A stretch of 64,000 bases of DNA from CAKZNE01 sp964485405 (GTDB taxonomy: Bacteria; Bacteroidota; Bacteroidia; Flavobacteriales; Schleiferiaceae), in contig CAZAJG010000002.1 of assembly GCA_964485405.1 (NCBI GenBank), positions 91,828 to 155,827 on the forward strand, in the 5' to 3' direction. The notes under the pieces were generated by a model. It was given only the letters and a program-made list of their open reading frames with translations. It ran no database searches and had not been told where the DNA came from. The position numbers were made by a program, and so were the translations under genes. Below, piece by piece: positions 42,303 through 51,700 of this stretch. Every line of letters begins with the position of its first letter. The first letter of the stretch is position 1.

Positions 42303-43121
42303 TTAAGCTATAGATTCTTGCATCGATACTTTTTCATAGAGATTGTAAATCTCTTTTACCGGATCTTCAGCAATTGTTAAATCCAGATAGTTATCAACGT
42401 TAGCTTCTGCAAATTCTTTTGTTTCGGCATCCGTTTTTTCACTTGCAATTATACTACCGTTTGCATAGGTCATAGCCGCACGGTGTACGGTTTCAATCGT
42501 AGCGTTGCTAAACTTATTGATATCGTCTTCTTCAAAACCGTCAAACTTTAGGTTATCAATAAGAGATTCGGGCATTTTTTCATTTTTAGAACCGTAAGCG
42601 GAAAAAACTATTTTACTATCCGCAAATAACGGGTCATCAAAATGGAATCTTTTCAGATACATTGGCATAAAGCTAGCTAACCAACCATGGCAATGGATAA
42701 TATCTGGAGCCCAACCTAATTTTGTTACGGTTTCAATTACACCACGGCAAAAGAAAATAGCGCGTTGGTCATTGTCATTGAAGAAGTTTCCATCTTCATC
42801 ATAAAAAGTAGCTTTTCTCTTAAAGTACTCTTCATTATCTATAAAGTATACCTGCATTCTTGCAGAAGGAACAGATGCAACCTTAATTATTAAAGGTTGA
42901 TCCATATCATTAACAATAATATTAATCCCACTCAAACGAATTACCTCATGCAATTGATGCCTTCTTTCATTAATCAATCCATATCGGGGCATAAACACTC
43001 TCACTTGATGACCTAAGTCATTCATTTTTTTGGGTAAATCTAGAGAGGCTTTTGAAATTTCATTCTCGGGCAGGTACGGGTGAATCTCCTGACTCACATA
43101 GAGTATCCTTTTAGTATCCAT
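42303..43121 (-). CDS. Glycogen/starch synthase-like N-terminal (GT5) domain protein, half-length
   Basis: A 272-residue protein that matches only the N-terminal Rossmann domain of GT5 glycogen synthases: RILYVSQEIHPYLPENEISKASLDLPKKMNDLGHQVRVFMPRYG, VYFIDNEEYFKRK, DNDQRAIFFCRGVIETV, PDIIHCHGWLASFMPMYL. The C-terminal GT-B domain that binds ADP-glucose is absent. The K-x-G-G-L substrate loop near residue 20 is replaced by NEISKAS. It is therefore unlikely to make glycogen alone. Such short forms next to DUF4270 and glmS recur in Flavobacteriales as far as I recall. It starts the operon; the role is unknown. Confidence 0.85.
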   Translation of the reverse strand: MDTKRILYVSQEIHPYLPENEISKASLDLPKKMNDLGHQVRVFMPRYGLINERRHQLHEVIRLSGINIIVNDMDQPLIIKVASVPSARMQVYFIDNEEYFKRKATFYDEDGNFFNDNDQRAIFFCRGVIETVTKLGWAPDIIHCHGWLASFMPMYLKRFHFDDPLFADSKIVFSAYGSKNEKMPESLIDNLKFDGFEEDDINKFSNATIETVHRAAMTYANGSIIASEKTDAETKEFAEANVDNYLDLTIAEDPVKEIYNLYEKVSMQESIA

Positions 43122-43193
43122 CAGATCATTTTAACTTTCGACAAAAGAAATGCAAAAATACTCTTTTTTTGGCAAAGTCTCAACATATAATCA

Positions 43194-43201
43194 TAGCTTT
43201 G
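43194..43201 (+). promoter_or_regulatory. Candidate -7 element for the pan-radA operon
   Basis: TAGCTTTG matches TAnnTTTG and ends 20 bases before the panC ATG. A TTTGG lies about 22 bases upstream, slightly too far for an ideal -33 element. Confidence 0.45.
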
Positions 43202-43221
43202 ACTGGTTAAATTGGCGAATA

Positions 43222-44064
43222 ATGCTGGTATTTGAAAAGGCTGATTTGCTGCATAAGCATATCTTAAAACTTAAAGAAGGGGGTAAATCAGTTGGCTTTG
43301 TGGCTACTATGGGTGCGCTACACTCTGGTCACTTAAGAATGGTAAAAAGATCTAAGCAAGAAAATGACATTACCATTACCAGCATTTTTGTAAATCCTAC
43401 ACAGTTTAATAATCCCGAAGATTTAAAGAAATACCCTCGCGATACAGACCGAGATTTGAACGGGCTGGAAGAATATGGTTGTGACATTACCTTCCTACCA
43501 TCTGTTGATGAAATTTACCCAGATAAAGTTGAAAGTGATGATTTGGATTTAGAAGGCTTAGATGTTCTAATGGAAGGTGAGTTTAGACCAGGGCACTTTA
43601 AAGGTGTGGTTACGGTCATCAAACGATTTTTCGATATTCTAATTCCGACCAAAGCTTATTTTGGCGAAAAAGATTTTCAGCAATACTTAATCATCAAACG
43701 GATGACTATACTGCTTAAACTGGGCGTGGAGATTGTAGGACATCCGATTGAAAGAAGTGAAAAAGGCTTGGCTTTGAGTAGCAGAAATGAAAGGCTAGAT
43801 GAAAGCCAAAAAACGGATGCCCTCATCATCATTTCCGCTCTCAAATGGGCGCAACAAAATCATCACCATCTAACCCCTCTTCAGATTAAAACGAGCATCA
43901 CCGAACAGTTCGATTCAAGTACGCTTGATTTAGAATATGTAGAAATCTGTAATGCCGAAAACCTTCAAGCTATTGAAAGTTGGGCAGCCGTTCAGGAAGC
44001 AAGAATCTTTATTTCCGCCTATTCAGGAAAGGTGAGACTTATTGATAACGAATCGTTATTTTGA
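43222..44064 (+). CDS. panC: Pantothenate synthetase
   Basis: Ligates pantoate and beta-alanine with ATP to give pantothenate, the CoA precursor. I start at the ATG at 43222 (280 aa); the frame open from 43150 includes the promoter. Motifs: the HxGH nucleotide loop H34-S-G-H37 (MGALHSGHL), FVNPTQFNNPEDLKKYPRD, FRPGHFKGVVTVI, YFGEKDFQQYLIIKRM and the KMSKS-equivalent LALSSRN. Everything needed for activity is present. It leads panC-panD-YbhN-radA, with panD 14 bases downstream. Confidence 0.96.
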   Translation: MLVFEKADLLHKHILKLKEGGKSVGFVATMGALHSGHLRMVKRSKQENDITITSIFVNPTQFNNPEDLKKYPRDTDRDLNGLEEYGCDITFLPSVDEIYPDKVESDDLDLEGLDVLMEGEFRPGHFKGVVTVIKRFFDILIPTKAYFGEKDFQQYLIIKRMTILLKLGVEIVGHPIERSEKGLALSSRNERLDESQKTDALIIISALKWAQQNHHHLTPLQIKTSITEQFDSSTLDLEYVEICNAENLQAIESWAAVQEARIFISAYSGKVRLIDNESLF

Positions 44065-44078
44065 ATTAATTTTGCCGG

Positions 44079-44429
44079 ATGCAAATTGAGGTACTCAAAT
44101 CAAAGATTCATAGGGTTAAGATAACCGGTGCTGATCTGAACTACATCGGTAGTATTACAATAGATGAAGATTTATTGGATGCTGCAAATATGATAGAGGG
44201 TGAAAAAGTTTCTATTGTGAATGTAAACAACGGAGAACGGCTAGATACTTATGCTATAAAAGGTGAAAAAGGAAATGGTGAGATTACCATGAATGGACCA
44301 GCTGCGAGAAAGGTACAAACCGGGGATATCATCATTATCATTTCATATGCCCAGCTGGATTTTGAAGAAGCCAAAACCTTTAAACCAACTATCATTTTCC
44401 CAAACGAATCCACAAACGCCTTAAATTAA
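44079..44429 (+). CDS. panD: Aspartate 1-decarboxylase
   Basis: Makes beta-alanine from aspartate using a self-generated pyruvoyl group. The 116-residue proenzyme has the autocleavage site G24-S25 exactly as in E. coli (YIGSITID) and K9 in LKSKIHRVKITGADL. Other conserved blocks are NNGERLDTYAIKGEKGNGEITMNGPAARK and GDIIIIISYA. It supplies the substrate of its operon neighbour PanC. Confidence 0.97.
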   Translation: MQIEVLKSKIHRVKITGADLNYIGSITIDEDLLDAANMIEGEKVSIVNVNNGERLDTYAIKGEKGNGEITMNGPAARKVQTGDIIIIISYAQLDFEEAKTFKPTIIFPNESTNALN

Positions 44430-44436
44430 TACAGCT

Positions 44437-45444
44437 TTGAATCCAAAACTTAAAAGCGCACTTAAATACTCTATCTTTCTATCTATTGGAGGGATTTTGA
44501 TGTACTATGCGTACAAGGACATGGAGTATGAAACGCTCATTAATTTACTGAAGAAGGCTAAATACGAGTACATTGTACTGAGTATGGCAATGGGCTACGC
44601 GGCTTTTATTAGTAGAGGTATCCGGTGGAAATATCTTTTAGAGCCACTAGGTTATAAAGTAAATACTTGGAATTCCATCCATTCTATCTCTATGTTGTAT
44701 TTCACCAACGCACTTATTCCTAGAGCTGGTGAACTGGCGCGCTGCACTACTTTAAACAAAACAGATAAAGTCCCAGTGGATAAACTCTTTGGCACTGTAA
44801 TTATTGAACGTGTAATTGATTTTGTTCTTTTTGCTTCCTTGGTTTTAACCACTTTCGCTTTGGAATATGATAACTTGCTAAAGTTGATAGACCGAACAAA
44901 TGGCGAAAACACACACGAAGAAGGCGGTGTTAGTCTAAAGCTTATTCTCTTAATTGTTTTCGCAATACTGGTTGTTCTCTTTTTCATATTCAAAAGAAAA
45001 CTGAAGCATCACCCTATTTATCAAAAAGCGAAAAACTTTTGGACCGGTATTAAAGAAGGCTTTAAATCCATTTCGAAACTGAAGAACAAGTGGCTCTTTG
45101 TTGCCCACACTTTATTTATTTGGTCCATGTATTTCTGGATGGCGTATGTGGTTGTTTATGCTTTAGAAGACACACAAAATGTTTCTATATCTGGCGGTTT
45201 ATTGGTGATGGCAGCAGGTGCATTGGGTATGATTATCCCCGCTCCAGGTGGAGTTGGGTCTTACCATTATTTTGCCATAGCCGGGATGCTCACCTTAGGG
45301 GTAAGCACAGAAGGCAGTCAAGGATATGCACTTTTGGTACATGGAGGACAAACATTGATGACCTTTATGGCTGGCTTATCTGCGTTAATTGCACTCTATA
45401 AGTTTCGTAGAAAGAATAAGAAAGCCACTCTAAACAACGATTAA
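44437..45444 (+). CDS. Lysylphosphatidylglycerol synthase TM-like / UPF0104 (YbhN) membrane protein
   Basis: A 335-residue inner-membrane protein with about seven to eight TM helices (near 10-28, 42-60, 75-95, 125-145, 165-187, 215-240, 245-275, 290-320). Family blocks include SRGIRWKYLLEPLG, FTNALIPRAGELARCTTL and GALGMIIPAPGGVGSYHYFAIAGM. It corresponds to the flippase/TM half of MprF-like proteins without the aminoacyl-transfer domain, so the lipid substrate is unknown. The start is a TTG at 44437, 7 bases after panD; no ATG is available. It is in the middle of the pan-radA operon. Confidence 0.88.
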   Translation: MNPKLKSALKYSIFLSIGGILMYYAYKDMEYETLINLLKKAKYEYIVLSMAMGYAAFISRGIRWKYLLEPLGYKVNTWNSIHSISMLYFTNALIPRAGELARCTTLNKTDKVPVDKLFGTVIIERVIDFVLFASLVLTTFALEYDNLLKLIDRTNGENTHEEGGVSLKLILLIVFAILVVLFFIFKRKLKHHPIYQKAKNFWTGIKEGFKSISKLKNKWLFVAHTLFIWSMYFWMAYVVVYALEDTQNVSISGGLLVMAAGALGMIIPAPGGVGSYHYFAIAGMLTLGVSTEGSQGYALLVHGGQTLMTFMAGLSALIALYKFRRKNKKATLNND

Positions 45445-45447
45445 CGT

Positions 45448-46830
45448 ATGGCTAAAAAAGCAAAAACTGGCTTTTTTTGCCAAAACTGCGGTGCTCAGCA
45501 CAACCAATGGATGGGGCAATGCAGTAGGTGTAATGAGTGGAACACTATTGTTGAAGAACTCATCTCTACCACCTCGAAGCAATCTCCTTGGAAAAACGCG
45601 CCAACAGAAGGAAAGCCAAAAACGTCTAAAGCACATTTAATACACACCCTTAGAGCGGATGAAACCATACGCTTTTCTTCCTCAGACCATGAACTGGATC
45701 GAGTATTAGGCGGAGGATTGGTTCCTGGATCCGTAACCTTGATGGGGGGAGAACCAGGTATTGGAAAATCTACTCTTATGCTTCAGGTGGCATTGAAATT
45801 AAAGACAAAATGCCTTTATATTTCTGGGGAAGAAAGTGAACAACAAGTAAAGTTAAGAGCAGAAAGAATTGGCATTGAGAACACAAGCTGTTACCTCTTT
45901 ACGGCTACACAAACGCAAGAGATTTTCCAACAAATTGTATTAACGGAGCCGGATCTAATTGTGATAGACTCTATTCAAACCCTTCATTCTGATATACTGG
46001 ATAGTGCTCCGGGTTCCGTTTCTCAAATCCGCCAGTGCGCTTCAGAATTTATTCAATATGCCAAAGAATCGGGAATTCCCTTGGTATTAATTGGGCATAT
46101 TACTAAAGACGGAAACCTAGCTGGCCCTAAAATATTGGAGCACATGGTAGATACGGTNNNNNNNNNNGTTTTACAGTTTGAAGGAGATCGAAATCATGTA
46201 TACCGGATATTACGCGCTCTTAAAAACCGTTTTGGCTCTACCGCAGAAATAGGAATTTACGAGATGCAAGGTATGGGCTTAAGAGAGGTAGCAAACCCAT
46301 CAGAGGTATTGATCTCCAAACGGGATAATGACCTAAGTGGAAATGCCATTGCCTCTACTTTAGAAGGCATACGACCTATGCTGATTGAAATCCAAGCTTT
46401 GGCGAGCACGGCCGTTTATGGCACGCCTCAACGAAGTACAACAGGTTTTGATACGAGAAGGCTGAACATGCTTTTGGCGGTTTTGGAGAAACGATGTGGG
46501 TTTCGCTTAGGGAGCAAGGATGTTTTCCTAAATGTTACGGGTGGCATCCGAGTAGATGATCCCGCTATAGACCTAGCTGTTATGGCAGCTATCCTATCTT
46601 CGAGTGAAGATATACCCGTACCTGCCAAAGTGTGTTTCTCAGCCGAAATTGGACTTTCTGGGGAGATTAGACCCGTTGCTAGAGTAGAACAGCGCATTTT
46701 AGAAGCACAAAAGATGGGCTTGGATCAAATTTTCGTGAGTTCTCACAACAAAATCGACACGGGTAAATACGCCATCGAAGTAGTTGCTTGTGGAAAAATA
46801 GAAGAAGTGTTTAACCGTCTTTTTGGCTAA
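45448..46830 (+). CDS. radA: DNA repair protein RadA, interrupted by a 10-N assembly gap
   Basis: RecA-like ATPase that promotes branch migration in homologous recombination. The N-terminal C4 zinc finger is C11/C14/C25/C28. The Walker A GGEPGIGKST is at about 100-109, the RadA-specific KNRFG is in ALKNRFGSTAEIG, and the C-terminal Lon-like domain contains NVTGGIRVDDPAIDLAVM. Ten Ns at 46158-46167 fall inside LEHMVDT-xxxx-VLQFEGD. Homologues read MVDTV(L/Y)FEGD with nothing between, so the gap is probably an artefact adding 12 bases and the real protein about 456 residues. The gene starts 3 bases after the upstream stop. Confidence 0.95.
   Translation: MAKKAKTGFFCQNCGAQHNQWMGQCSRCNEWNTIVEELISTTSKQSPWKNAPTEGKPKTSKAHLIHTLRADETIRFSSSDHELDRVLGGGLVPGSVTLMGGEPGIGKSTLMLQVALKLKTKCLYISGEESEQQVKLRAERIGIENTSCYLFTATQTQEIFQQIVLTEPDLIVIDSIQTLHSDILDSAPGSVSQIRQCASEFIQYAKESGIPLVLIGHITKDGNLAGPKILEHMVDTXXXXVLQFEGDRNHVYRILRALKNRFGSTAEIGIYEMQGMGLREVANPSEVLISKRDNDLSGNAIASTLEGIRPMLIEIQALASTAVYGTPQRSTTGFDTRRLNMLLAVLEKRCGFRLGSKDVFLNVTGGIRVDDPAIDLAVMAAILSSSEDIPVPAKVCFSAEIGLSGEIRPVARVEQRILEAQKMGLDQIFVSSHNKIDTGKYAIEVVACGKIEEVFNRLFG
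46158..46167. other. Run of 10 Ns (assembly gap)
   Basis: Ten ambiguous bases inside radA. The bases flanking it are 'gt' on the left and 'gtt' on the right. Conservation suggests the two contig ends overlap rather than leaving a real gap. Confidence 0.95.
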
Positions 46831-46841
46831 ACCACTTTCTC

Positions 46842-47825
46842 TTATTTATTTTCTTCTAAAAGCTCAAGAATCTCCGTTAAGTCTGGAGTAATAATAATTT
46901 CAGTTCTACGGTTTGTAGCTTTCCCCTCGGGTGAATCGTTTGCGACTAAAGGAATATACTCGCTTCTTCCTGCTGCAGTAATCATTTTCGGATTAACACC
47001 TTTATTGTTGGTTAGTATCTTAACAATAGATGTAGCACGCATCACGGATAAGTCCCAGTTATCTTTTACCGCTGTTCTTCCTCTAAACTCATCATTATCG
47101 GTATGACCCTCTACCTGCACATTTAAATCTGGATTTTCCGCTAAAACCTTGGCTAATTCAACCAGGGCCTCTTTTCCTTTGCTGTCTACTGTCCAACTGG
47201 CACTAGAAAATAGTAGACTGTTTTCAAGAGAAACATAAACCTTACCATCCCGCTGTTGAACAGTTAAACCTTTACCATCAAAATTTAAAAGAGCATTCGC
47301 TATTCTTTCCCTAACGCTGTTTACAATAGAATCTTTGCGTCTTACTAAAGATTCGAGCTCATTTACTCTTGCTTCTCTACTTTGAAGCTCAGAGCCTAAA
47401 GATTCCAACTTTTTAGTCAGTTCTGTTCTTAGTTTATGAAGCTCCTCTTTCTCAATGTTTAGAGAATCCTCCTTCATTTGAAGGTTTTTCTGCAAATCGT
47501 TTAGCCTACGTGTAAGCTTTTCATTTTCTTTTTGGTTACTCGCTAAAAGGCTATTATTATTTTCCAATAAGAATTCATAGCCTTTATTAAGTTCATCAAA
47601 CTCTTTTTTGAGCTGGCTATACTTTCCGGTTAACGCTACAGTATCCTGCTCCAATTGAGATAGTCTATCCTGAAGATCAGCTACCTGTTGCTCTGCCAAG
47701 CTCAGTTTAGATCTTAACTCTTCATTGTCTTTTTTGAGATTTGTATTTTCCTCCTCAATAGATTGATATTTAGCTTGGAGCTCTTTGTGAATCTTACCCG
47801 AAACACAGGAACTCATACAACTCAA
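46842..47825 (-). CDS. OmpA-family protein with long coiled coil
   Basis: A 327-residue envelope protein. Residues 10-165 form a long coiled coil rich in E, K, L, Q and N (YQSIEEENTNLKKDNEELRSKL ... LKKEFDELNKGYEFLLENNN). Residues about 205-320 are the peptidoglycan-binding OmpA C-terminal domain: LLFSSASWTVDSKGKEALVELAKVL, VEGHTDN, and the DAP-binding D and R in NWDLSVMRA and NRRTEI. The start is problematic. The only usable codon is TTG at 47825, giving MSCMSSCVSGK with no hydrophobic signal, although similar proteins are lipoproteins with a full signal before this cysteine. It follows xth by 49 bases. Confidence 0.85.
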   Translation of the reverse strand: MSCMSSCVSGKIHKELQAKYQSIEEENTNLKKDNEELRSKLSLAEQQVADLQDRLSQLEQDTVALTGKYSQLKKEFDELNKGYEFLLENNNSLLASNQKENEKLTRRLNDLQKNLQMKEDSLNIEKEELHKLRTELTKKLESLGSELQSREARVNELESLVRRKDSIVNSVRERIANALLNFDGKGLTVQQRDGKVYVSLENSLLFSSASWTVDSKGKEALVELAKVLAENPDLNVQVEGHTDNDEFRGRTAVKDNWDLSVMRATSIVKILTNNKGVNPKMITAAGRSEYIPLVANDSPEGKATNRRTEIIITPDLTEILELLEENK

Positions 47826-47874
47826 GAAGTTAAGAAGATTGAGATGTTGATAAGCAGTAGGAATTTGAGCTATA

Positions 47875-48639
47875 CTAATTCTCTAACTCTAATAAAATCG
47901 GACAGTGATCCGAGTGCTTCGCTTCCGGCAAAATAGTGGCTCTTATTAAGCTATCTTTTAAGTTCTCTGTAGCCATTTGGTAATCAATTCGCCAACCCTT
48001 GTTATTTGCTCGGGCATTTGCCCTATAGCTCCACCAAGAATAGTTGTGAGGCTCTTGATTAAACACTCTAAAGCTATCTACGAATCCGCTATCTAAAAAC
48101 TGGGTTACCCACTCTCGCTCCTCAGGCAAAAAGCCTGAGGTGTTTTTGTTTCTTACCGGATCGTGGATATCAATCGCTTGATGGCAGATATTGTAGTCGC
48201 CTGCAATGATGAGCTTCGGTCTCTCCTTTTTTAGCTCATTTATATAAGCTTGAAAATCATTGAGAAAGCGGATCTTAACCTCTTGACGAGCATCACCACT
48301 ACTTCCAGATGGAAAATACGTACTCATTACAGATACATCGCCATAATCCGCTCGAATAACACGCCCTTCAAAGTCTATATAATCAATACCACAACCAACT
48401 TCTATATGGTCTGGTTTTAGTTTACTAAAAATAGCTACTCCGCTATATCCTTTTTTCACAGCACTATGCAGGTAACTTTTGTAACCTGCTTCTTCTAGAG
48501 ATTTTACATCAACCTGTTCCGGTTGAGCTTTTGTTTCCTGAATACAAACCACATCTGGATCCGCTTGTTTTAACCAGTCTATAAAACCCTTATTCATGGC
48601 CGCTCTTATGCCATTAACGTTGTATGAAATAATCCTCAT
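47875..48639 (-). CDS. xth: Exodeoxyribonuclease III (AP endonuclease)
   Basis: Class II AP endonuclease and 3' exonuclease in base excision repair. The 254-residue enzyme shows the full motif set: ISYNVNGIRAAMNKGF, VCIQETKAQ, GYSGVAIFSK, the catalytic D/N in IIAGDYNICHQAIDIHDP, NYSWWSY, WRIDYQMA and the final SDHCPILLE. Start ATG at 48639 gives the normal RIISYNVNG N-terminus. It is upstream of the OmpA-like gene and divergent from the large outer-membrane protein. Confidence 0.97.
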   Translation of the reverse strand: MRIISYNVNGIRAAMNKGFIDWLKQADPDVVCIQETKAQPEQVDVKSLEEAGYKSYLHSAVKKGYSGVAIFSKLKPDHIEVGCGIDYIDFEGRVIRADYGDVSVMSTYFPSGSSGDARQEVKIRFLNDFQAYINELKKERPKLIIAGDYNICHQAIDIHDPVRNKNTSGFLPEEREWVTQFLDSGFVDSFRVFNQEPHNYSWWSYRANARANNKGWRIDYQMATENLKDSLIRATILPEAKHSDHCPILLELEN

Positions 48640-48736
48640 CTATTAAATATTGAAGTAAAGCAGGATAAATAAATCCTGATTAATATGATTGTTTGTCGTA
48701 ATTCGTTCTTACAAATGTGGAAATAAGTACCTAATA

Positions 48737-51700
48737 TTGAAAGTTTTTGAAATAAAATTGGGTTCACATTTACTTAAAATTTTCTTTTTTCTTGTTTTAG
48801 GGGGTAATATTCTCCTAGCACAGGATGGTGCTTGGAATTCTGTTTATCAAAAAACACTACTTCCTGGCACTGATACTTTGCAAGTTGATAGCCTAGTAAT
48901 CATACCTTCTAGCTTAAAATTTAAGGACAAAGATCAAAACGAATTAAAGTTAAACTTTGAGTTTGTTGGAGATAAGCTATCAACACTAGTATTTCACCCC
49001 CCTCTTACCGATACAGTAAACTTGGTGTACTCTGCCATTCCGATCAATCTCAATAAAACCTTTAAGAATAAAGATACCGCTCTAATCTTACCTGAAATAA
49101 CTCAAATCAACAGGGATTTATATCAGGTAAATTCCAATTCCACATTTAAACCTTTTGAAGGGCTCAATTCTAAAGGTAGTATTAGCCGTGGGATTACCAT
49201 CGGGAGTAATCAAGATGCTGTTTTAAACAGTTCATTAAACCTACAACTGGCTGGTAAACTAGGTAGAGATACGGAGATACGAGCCAGTATTACCGACAAC
49301 AACATTCCAGTTCAATCTGATGGGTTTACGCAGCAACTGCGAGAATTTGATCGAGTTTATATTGAGCTTGAAAACAAGGACTTTGGATTATTACGAGCTG
49401 GAGATTACAATATGACCTCAAGAAGTAACCGCTTTTTACAATTTGATAAAAGAATAAGCGGGGCTGGCCTTTTTACAAAAATTCCACTTCAAAACGAAGG
49501 CGCCATTCCCCTGAGCCTTGAAGCTGGGATTGCGAGGGGCCGTTTTGCTCGAAATCGATTTCCCGGCCAAGAGGGAAATCAAGGCCCTTATAAACTTACT
49601 GGTGCAAATGGCGAGCAATTTATTATCATTATATCTGGTTCGGAAAAGGTATATATTGATGGAATACTTATGAAACGAGGCCAACAGTATGACTACATTA
49701 TGGATTACAATGCAGGTGAAATCATATTCACCAGCCTGCAACCCATCACAAAAGAAAAGAGAATTGCTGTTGAATTTCAATATACCGAGCAGAATTACCT
49801 ACGCTCTGTAGCATTTGCCAATACCGGATTTCAAAACTCTACGGTAAAAACGAACATTCAGTTTTATTCCGAACAAGACAGTAAAAACCAATCTTTAGTG
49901 CAGGATTTAAGCGATGAAGAAAAGGCAATACTTGAACAAGTAGGTGACGCTATTGATAACGCATTTATTAGCACTATAGCCCCTTCTAATTACCAAGCTA
50001 ATCTGGTACAATATGAGCTCATGGACTCATTAGGTATTGATTCTGTTTTAGTTTTTTCCACGGACAGCAACGCTACGCTCTTTTTTGCATCCTTTACCTT
50101 TCTTGGAGAAAATAGAGGTGATTATAATCTTTCTCAAAACAATGCGAATGGACGAGTATTTGAATGGGTAGCTCCTATTAATGGACTTCCTCAAGGTAGC
50201 TATGCCCCAGTAAAGCAGTTGATCGCTCCCAATCAAATACAGATTCTTACAGCTGAAACTGAAGTACGAATCTCTAAAAATCAAAATCTTAGAGTTGATG
50301 TTGCCGCTAGTAATAATGATATAAATCTCTTTTCCGATGCAGGCAAGCAAAATGACATTGGTCTTGCGGGTAAGTTTGATTATGAAATTAAAGGCAAGTG
50401 GGGGGAACAACAATGGTTTACAAATCTTGGGTATGAGTTCAATCAAAATAATTTTAGAACCATAGAAAGAATCCGCAGAATTGAATTTGCCAGAGACTGG
50501 AACCTTCCTCTCAATTATAATGGAGAAACGCAGATTAGTGGTTTAGCTCTAGGCATGAGCGATAGTTCCTATTTATTACGATATGACTTTAATGCTTTAA
50601 ACATTGAAGGGTACCAAGGATTCAAAAACCAATTTAGTACTTCTTGGAGTGCCGAAAAAAGTTCATTAAAAAGTAATCTATCGTGGCTATTCACCACAGA
50701 CACTTTAAGGAACTCTAATTTTTTGAGAGAGCAGTTTGAATATCGTTACTTAATATGGAAGAATGTTTGGGTAGGTATTCGATCTATTGGTGAATTAAAT
50801 GATCAAAAGAATAATTCTACAGATACACTCATACCTTCCAGCTATCGCTTTCTCCAAAACGAATTTTTTATAGGGGTTGGAGATACTGCGAATAATTTTG
50901 CGGAGCTGAGCTACCTTCAAAGGCTGGACGACACAGCTTCTCAAGGCATTTTCAGGAATTTTTCTCGTGCCAACACACTCGGACTAAGAAGTTCTATAAA
51001 AACTAATTTTAACAGTAGAATTCAAGTATTCGCAAATTTAAGGGAGTTGAAAATCAGGCTTCCTGAAGAACTCCCTATAGAGCGCACCATAACGAGCAGA
51101 ATCAATTATTTACAAAAATTCTTTGGCAGTGCTATCATCAGCACTACTTTTTATGAAACTGGGGCTGGATCAGAAGCGAGAAGGTCATTTAGTTATGTAG
51201 AGGTTCCTTCCGGTACAGGTGTTTACACACACACTGATTATAACAACAACGGCATTCAGGAATTGGATGAATTTGAAATAGCTCCAACCCCTGATCAAGC
51301 CACTTTTGTACGTGTATTTACGCCAAGCAATGAATTTGTACGCACAAACTTGAATAAATTTGGGCAAAACCTCAATATTAATGCACCAAACTCATGGAAA
51401 AATAAGGAAGACTTTAGAAAAGGGGTCTCTTACTTTTCTCTATTGATAAATTATCAATTGGATCGAAAAACACTATTAAGTGGGAGCAGCAATAGCCTTA
51501 ATCCTTTTGCAGCCGTAGAGGATGACACGCTAATTGTAACATTAAATAACTCCTTTAGAAATACGGTATTCTTCAATCGATCTTCTTCCATCTTTGGATT
51601 GGAATACACTTACTTACGCACTGATAACAGAAACCTCCTTTCTTTTGGTGTTGAAAGACGCTCAAAAGCTGAAAATAGCTTTGGATTGCGTTATCGTTTT

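Noticed and set aside
42303..43121. Truncated glycogen synthase as a pseudogene
   Set aside because: The frame is clean, tightly spaced in an operon, and short forms of this type are, as far as I recall, usual in the group.
48661..48678. CAGGAT-AAATAA-ATCCTG inverted repeat between xth and the large outer-membrane protein
   Set aside because: Only 6 bp, no T-tract, and short palindromes of this size occur by chance.
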